Source: Allobosea sp. ASV33
GTDB taxonomy: Bacteria > Pseudomonadota > Alphaproteobacteria > Rhizobiales > Beijerinckiaceae
Reading direction: 5' to 3'
DNA: 36,000 bases
Assembly: GCF_016428755.1 (NCBI RefSeq)
Contig: NZ_JAELTI010000056.1
Coordinates: 1-36,000, forward strand
Shown here: positions 32,208-36,000 of the stretch, one piece after another
Layout: each line of letters starts with the position of its first letter
Numbering within the stretch: position 1 is the first letter of the stretch
Notes under the pieces: model-generated
What the model was told of the DNA's origin: nothing
Seen by the model: the letters and a program-made list of their open reading frames with translations, nothing else
The model's database searches: none
Made by a program: the position numbers and the translations under genes

Positions 32208-33407
32208 TCAGAGCGTCGAGCGGCGCACGGTGAGGTCGGAGCGCTCGTACACCGCCGGCAGCAGGTCGACGCCGAGGCCCGGCGCCTCCATCGGGTAGAC
32301 ATAGCCGTTCTCGATGCGCGGCATCTCGGTGACCAGCTCCAGATACCAGCCGCGATAGAAGGCCCGCACCGATTCCTGGATCAGCGTGTTCGGCTGGCTG
32401 AAGGAGGTGTGGACCGCCGCGACGAAGCCGACCGGGCCGATGCAGTCATGCGGGGCGAAGGGGCGGTGCCAGGTCTCGGCCAGCGCCGCGATCTTGCGGC
32501 CCTCGGTCAGGCCGCCGGTCCAGCAGAGGTCGACCATCACGACATGGGCGGCGTCGCGCTCCAGCATGTCCTTGTAGGGCCAGCGCGAGCCCAGCGTCTC
32601 GCTGGCGCAGACCCAGACATCGGTCGAGCGGGCGTATTCCGCCAGCGCCTGCGGCGAGTTCATCCGGATCGGGTCCTCGTACCAGGTCGGCTTGTAGGGC
32701 TCGAGCACGCGGGCGATCTGCTTGGCGGTCGGCAGGTTCCAGAGCGAGTGGAACTCGACCATGATCTCCATCTTGTCGCCGACCGCCTTGCGAATCTTTT
32801 CAAAGGGCTCGACGGCTTTCTTCATCTGCTCGGCGGTTATGTGGAGACCGTGGTTCTCGATCGCGGCGGGATCGAAGGGCCAGATCTTCATGGCGCTGAT
32901 GCCCTGCTCAAGCAGGCTTTCGGCCAGCACGTCGGCGCGGTTCATGAAGCCGTCGAGGTCCTCGTAGGGGCTCGCCTCGTCGCCCAGGCTCCAGTTCGAG
33001 ACCGGCTTGATGTTGCTGGACCGGACATAGCGGGTGCCGGCGCAGGTGTTGTAGATGCGCTGCTTGTCGCGGCAGAGGCCACCGAGCATCTGGTGCACCG
33101 GCTGGCCGCAGACCTTGCCGAAATGGTCCCAGAGCGCGATGTCGATCGCCGAGGTCGCGCGCGATTCCGCGCCCGTCGAGGACTGTGCCATCGGCAGGTT
33201 GGTCATCTCGCGATGCAGCGCCTCGATATGCAGCGGGTTCTTGCCGAGCAGGCGCCCGGCCAGCGTGTCGTGGATGTGGGCCTCGACCGATCGGGCGCCG
33301 TAGAAGGTCTCGCCCAGGCCGATATGGCCGGAATCGGTGTGGACGCGGACCCAGAGCACATTGCCGAACTCCTCGGCGTGCAGGGTTTCGATGGCGGTGA
33401 TCTTCAT
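32208..33407 (-). CDS. Enolase-superfamily acid-sugar-dehydratase-like protein
   Basis: A 399-residue enolase-superfamily enzyme, distinct from the two paralogs at 17640 and 26056. Visible elements are K174 in SAMKIWPFDP, E218 in IMVEFHSLWN, E244-D245 in WYEDPI, E270 in CASETLGSRW, D293 in MVDLCWTGGL and H320 in FAPHDCIGP. The IWPFDP and FHSLWN blocks are characteristic of uncharacterised acid-sugar-dehydratase-like groups. It follows an SDR of the gluconate-dehydrogenase type on the same strand (71 nt gap), with a FadR-like regulator and TRAP gene nearby. Dehydration of an aldonate or uronate to a 2-keto-3-deoxy acid is the likely reaction; the sugar is not determinable. Confidence 0.88.
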   Translation of the reverse strand: MKITAIETLHAEEFGNVLWVRVHTDSGHIGLGETFYGARSVEAHIHDTLAGRLLGKNPLHIEALHREMTNLPMAQSSTGAESRATSAIDIALWDHFGKVCGQPVHQMLGGLCRDKQRIYNTCAGTRYVRSSNIKPVSNWSLGDEASPYEDLDGFMNRADVLAESLLEQGISAMKIWPFDPAAIENHGLHITAEQMKKAVEPFEKIRKAVGDKMEIMVEFHSLWNLPTAKQIARVLEPYKPTWYEDPIRMNSPQALAEYARSTDVWVCASETLGSRWPYKDMLERDAAHVVMVDLCWTGGLTEGRKIAALAETWHRPFAPHDCIGPVGFVAAVHTSFSQPNTLIQESVRAFYRGWYLELVTEMPRIENGYVYPMEAPGLGVDLLPAVYERSDLTVRRSTL

Positions 33408-33478
33408 GGCGTTCCGTCCTGTTCGATCTTTTCGGGAGGAAGCCCGGAGCCCCTCCCTGCTTGTTGGCTATCGGGGGG

Positions 33479-34243
33479 TCACAGCACCGAGATCATGCCG
33501 CCGTCGACATAGATGATCTGGCCGCTGACATAGTCGGATGCCGAGGACGCCAGATAGACGCAGGTGCCGGCAAGCTCGTCCGGGCGTCCCCAGCGGCGGG
33601 CCGGCGTGCGCCCCTTCACCCAGGCATCGAAGGCCGGGTTCTCGATCAGGGCCTGGTTCATGTCGGTCAGCATGTAGCCGGGGCCGATCGCATTGGCCTG
33701 GATGCCGAGCTCGCCCCATTCGGCCGCCATGGCCTTGGTCAGCATCTTGATGCCGCCCTTGGCCACCGTGTAGGGCGCGACGGTCGCGCGGGCGAGCTCG
33801 CTGGTCAGCGAGCCGATATTGATGACCTTGCCATGGCCGCGCTTCGCCATGCGGCGCGCAGCCTCGCGGCCGACGACGAAGGCGCTGGTGAGGTTGGTGT
33901 CGAGCACGCGGCGCCAGTCGGCCGTCTCCAGCTCCAGCATCGGCTTGCGGAACTGGATGCCGGCATTGTTGACGAGAATATCGACCGCCACGCCCTCGGC
34001 GTCGAGCGCGGCGAAGGCGGCGACGACGGCCTGTTCGTCGGTGACGTCAAAGTTGAGGCCGCGCGCGGTGTATCCCGCAGCGTTCATCGCCGCGACCGCC
34101 TCGGAGAGGCGCCCGGCATCGGCGCCGTTGAGGATGATGCTGGCGCCCGCAGCCGCGAGCCCTTCGGCCATGGCACGGCCGAGCCCACGCGAGGAACCAG
34201 TCACGAGCGCTGTGCGCCCCGAGAGATCGAAGGGAGAGGTCAC
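33479..34243 (-). CDS. SDR family oxidoreductase, gluconate 5-dehydrogenase (IdnO)-like
   Basis: A 254-residue short-chain dehydrogenase. It has the nucleotide motif TGSSRGLG (15-22), NNAG (92-95), and catalytic S145 (NIGSLTSE), Y158 and K162 (APYTVAKGG). The blocks LVNNAGIQFRKPMLELETADWRRVLDTNLTSAF and IQANAIGPGYMLTDMNQALIENPAFDAWVKGRTP closely follow gluconate 5-dehydrogenase-type SDRs, which interconvert gluconate and 5-ketogluconate with NAD(P). It starts at GTG 34243, 10 nt after the regulator gene, with AGGA upstream. KduD, a related SDR of the uronate pathway, is the main alternative. Confidence 0.88.
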   Translation of the reverse strand: MTSPFDLSGRTALVTGSSRGLGRAMAEGLAAAGASIILNGADAGRLSEAVAAMNAAGYTARGLNFDVTDEQAVVAAFAALDAEGVAVDILVNNAGIQFRKPMLELETADWRRVLDTNLTSAFVVGREAARRMAKRGHGKVINIGSLTSELARATVAPYTVAKGGIKMLTKAMAAEWGELGIQANAIGPGYMLTDMNQALIENPAFDAWVKGRTPARRWGRPDELAGTCVYLASSASDYVSGQIIYVDGGMISVL

Positions 34244-34253
34244 GAGAAGGGTC

Positions 34254-35003
34254 CTATTTCGGCGTGGTCTGAAGGGCCGGATGGGCCGGCATAGCGCCGC
34301 TTGCGGCGAGCTTGCCTGCGTAGCGGCGATAGGATTCGCCGATATGCTTGCGCATCGCTTCGCCGGCCCCGTCAGGGTCTCCGGCGCGGATGCGATCGAG
34401 GATCGCTGCGTGGTCGGCCCGGCGGATGGCGATGTTGGATTCCTCGCCGCGGTCCTTGTCGCGCATGCTGCGGATCGAGTTGAGCAGCGGGCTCGAGACG
34501 AACTGCAGCACGGTCAGGAAGAGCGGATTATGCGCGGCTGTGGCAATGGCGAGGTGGAGCGCGAGATCATGGGCGGCGCTGTCCTCCCCTGCATCGTCGG
34601 CGGCGTTCAGTGCGGTTTCGGCCGCTTCGATGCGCGCCAGGTCTTCCGGCGTATGGCGGAGCGAAGCCAGTTGCGCGGCCTCCACTTCCAGCCCGAGACG
34701 GAACTCCAGGAATTGCAGGATCGACTGCTCGGAAGCCGCGATCTCGGCACGGCGCAGGCGCAATGAATCCTGCTGGTTGACGAAGAGCCCGAGCCCGCGT
34801 CGGCTTTCGACGATGCCGTCGGCCTTGAGATAGGCGATCGCCTCGCGCACCACCGGCCGGCTGACCCCGAGCTGGCGGGCAAGCTCCGTCTCGGAAGGCA
34901 ACCGCGCGCCCGGCTGCAAGGCACCCGAACGGATCGAGGTCGCCAGCGCGGTGGCGGCATCGCTCGCGAGATTGGGCCGTGATCCGATGGACGAGAGCTG
35001 CAT
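34254..35003 (-). CDS. FadR/GntR-family transcriptional regulator (FCD domain)
   Basis: A 249-residue regulator. The GntR winged HTH is AATALATSIRSGALQPGARLPSETELARQLGVSRPVVREAIAYLKADGIVESRRGLGLFV. The FCD domain has FLEFRLGLEVEAAQLA, DLALHLAIATAAHNPLF and the closing RADHAAILDRIRAGDPDGAGEAMRKHI, with the expected metal-type His residues. AGGAACC precedes ATG 35003. It leads the leftward operon (regulator - SDR - enolase-type enzyme) and is divergent from the TRAP binding protein at 35134. A palindrome in the gap overlaps the TRAP promoter, which fits repression. Confidence 0.92.
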   Translation of the reverse strand: MQLSSIGSRPNLASDAATALATSIRSGALQPGARLPSETELARQLGVSRPVVREAIAYLKADGIVESRRGLGLFVNQQDSLRLRRAEIAASEQSILQFLEFRLGLEVEAAQLASLRHTPEDLARIEAAETALNAADDAGEDSAAHDLALHLAIATAAHNPLFLTVLQFVSSPLLNSIRSMRDKDRGEESNIAIRRADHAAILDRIRAGDPDGAGEAMRKHIGESYRRYAGKLAASGAMPAHPALQTTPK

Positions 35004-35033
35004 GGCGGGTTCCTAAGGACTCATCATTGTCAC

Positions 35034-35053
35034 GTTGTCAGTTGTTTGACAAC
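35034..35053. promoter_or_regulatory. FadR-type operator palindrome
   Basis: GTTGT-TTG-ACAAC (35041-35053) is a perfect 5-3-5 dyad of the kind bound by FadR-like GntR proteins (TTGTNNNACAA core). A second, wider pairing uses GTTGTCA (35034-35040) and TGACAAC (35047-35053). It overlaps the -35 of the promoter at 35046. Confidence 0.6.
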
Positions 35054-35074
35054 CTGACTTCTGCCGCGTTATGG
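35046..35074 (+). promoter_or_regulatory. Candidate promoter for the second TRAP operon
   Basis: A perfect TTGACA (35046-35051) is followed after 17 nt by TTATGG (35069-35074). The start of dctP is 59 nt downstream. The -35 element lies within the regulator palindrome. Confidence 0.5.
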
Positions 35075-35133
35075 GTGCGGCAATGGCGCCGCCCCAGAGC
35101 GACAAAGCGCGCCAAGCACAGGGAAGGACCGAC

Positions 35134-36000
35134 ATGTTCAACGGAACCCGCCGGACGCTGCTTGCCGCCGGAGCGGCGCTTGCCGCCACAGGACTTGTGC
35201 CGGCCATCGCGCAGGGTGTGAAGACCGCCAAGCTCGGCCACTCCTTCGCCGACTCGCATCCGCGCGCCACGGCGATGCGCCGCTTCGCGGAAGAGGTCGC
35301 CAAGGCGACCAATGGCAGCGTGAAGGTCGAGGTCTTCGGCAACGCCGCGCTCGGTTCCGAGGAGAAGATGCTGATCGCGGCGCAGGCCGGCACGATCGAC
35401 TTCTACATGGGGGCGCTTTCGCCGATCGCGGCGCGCAAGAAAGAGCTGCAGATCTTCGATTTCCCGTTCCTGTTCGCGACCGATGCCGAGGCTGCCGCCG
35501 TGCTCGACGGCCCCGCCGGCAAGCGCCTTCTGGACGGGCTCGCCGACATGAACCTGCAGGGCCTCGCCTGGTCAGGCGGCGCCTTCCGCAATCTCTCGAA
35601 CAGCAAGCGCCCGATTGCCACGCTCGCCGATATGAAGGGCCTCAAGGTCCGCGTCATGCAGAGCCCGATGGCGCTGGCGAGCTTCAACGCCATGGGCATG
35701 AACGCCGTGCCGATGGCCTTTACGGAGGTCTACACCGCCCTGGAGACCAAGGCGCTGGACGGCTACGAGCATCCGTTCGTCGACATGTACGCGAACAAGA
35801 TGTTCGAGGTGCAGAAGTACCTGACCGTCACCAACCACGTCTATACGCCGGTCGCGCTTGTCGCCTCGAAGAAGTTCTGGACCTCGCTCACGCCGGAACA
35901 GCAGGCCGCCGTTCAGAAAGCGGCCGAGACGACCCGCGCCTTCCAGCGCGAGGCGGAATTGCGCGAGGCCGGCGAGGTGCTCAGCGAGCTCAAGGCCAAG
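35134..36000 (+). CDS. TRAP transporter solute-binding protein DctP family (cut by window end)
   Basis: The frame is open from ATG 35134 to the last base (289 codons, no stop). The signal peptide has a twin-arginine start (TRRTLLAAGAALAATGLVPAIAQ). The DctP core includes KLGHSFADSHPRATAMRRFAEEV, FGNAALGSEEKMLIAAQAGTIDFYMG and LKVRVMQSPMALASFNAMGMNAVPMAFTEVYTALETKALDGYEHP, with the carboxylate-clamping Arg in LKVRV. GGAAGG precedes the start. It is divergent from the FadR-like gene. Probably some 40 residues and the Q and M subunits lie beyond the window. The ligand is likely the acid sugar handled by the SDR and dehydratase. Confidence 0.93.
   Translation, partial: MFNGTRRTLLAAGAALAATGLVPAIAQGVKTAKLGHSFADSHPRATAMRRFAEEVAKATNGSVKVEVFGNAALGSEEKMLIAAQAGTIDFYMGALSPIAARKKELQIFDFPFLFATDAEAAAVLDGPAGKRLLDGLADMNLQGLAWSGGAFRNLSNSKRPIATLADMKGLKVRVMQSPMALASFNAMGMNAVPMAFTEVYTALETKALDGYEHPFVDMYANKMFEVQKYLTVTNHVYTPVALVASKKFWTSLTPEQQAAVQKAAETTRAFQREAELREAGEVLSELKAK

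Noticed and set aside
33479..34243. KduD assignment for the SDR, to complete the KduI pathway
   Set aside because: The sequence blocks around NNAGIQFRKP and NAIGPGYMLTDMN fit gluconate 5-dehydrogenase-type SDRs better, and the gene is 20 kb from kduI under a different regulator.
1..36000. CRISPR arrays, tRNA or rRNA genes, phage or integrase genes
   Set aside because: No regularly spaced direct repeats, no cloverleaf-like sequence with T-loop motif and no integrase or transposase coding sequence were found by reading both strands.

Overview
The window is GC-rich, densely packed bacterial chromosome with intergenic palindromic repeats, TRAP and ABC importers at high density, a DctB/DctD/DctA system with a sigma-54 promoter, and many GntR/FCD regulators. 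Together these suggest an alphaproteobacterium of the order Hyphomicrobiales (Bosea/Bradyrhizobium-like). That placement is inference from gene style; no rRNA or other marker gene is present. Almost everything here serves uptake and breakdown of small organic compounds. I saw no phage, CRISPR or tRNA.

Layout. (1) 1-9.2 kb: the end of a polar amino-acid ABC transporter (permease, ATPase, binding protein), followed by a CE4-fold deacetylase/cyclic-imidase-like enzyme, an amidohydrolase, a LysR regulator, an M20 N-carbamoyl-amino-acid hydrolase, an Asp/Glu/hydantoin racemase and a dihydropyrimidinase/hydantoinase. The last three form the classical hydantoin-to-amino-acid set, with an amino-acid importer beside it. 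(2) 9.2-14.3 kb: a GntR regulator divergent from a complete TRAP transporter (dctP-dctQ-dctM), followed by kduI and a kdgF-like cupin. This is an uptake and isomerisation module for unsaturated uronates. (3) 14.3-17.6 kb, minus strand: a binding protein, FecCD permease and ATPase under a cobalamin riboswitch, so probably a BtuFCD-type corrinoid importer. (4) 17.6-27.2 kb: a divergent locus built around a near-perfect palindromic operator at 25249-25272. Leftward it carries an AstE/AspA-type deacylase, a family-5 binding protein, two Dpp-type permeases, an M81 (MlrC-like) metallopeptidase and an enolase-superfamily enzyme. Rightward it carries gntR and a second enolase-superfamily enzyme. The transporter has no ATPase gene here, and a 262-bp MITE-like element with TA target duplication sits inside the leftward operon. 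The substrate is unknown and this is the best candidate for an undescribed catabolic system. (5) 27.4-32.2 kb: dctD-dctB divergent from dctA, with two DctD-type palindromes and a canonical -24/-12 promoter. (6) 32.2-36 kb: an acid-sugar-dehydratase-like enolase-superfamily enzyme, an SDR of the gluconate 5-dehydrogenase type and a FadR-like regulator, divergent from the start of a second TRAP transporter cut by the window end. This looks like aldonate/uronate use.

Recurring themes are transporter genes paired with FCD-type GntR regulators, three enolase-superfamily enzymes within 16 kb, and four copies of one intergenic palindromic repeat family. Two of those copies lie exactly between a solute-binding-protein gene and its permease gene.
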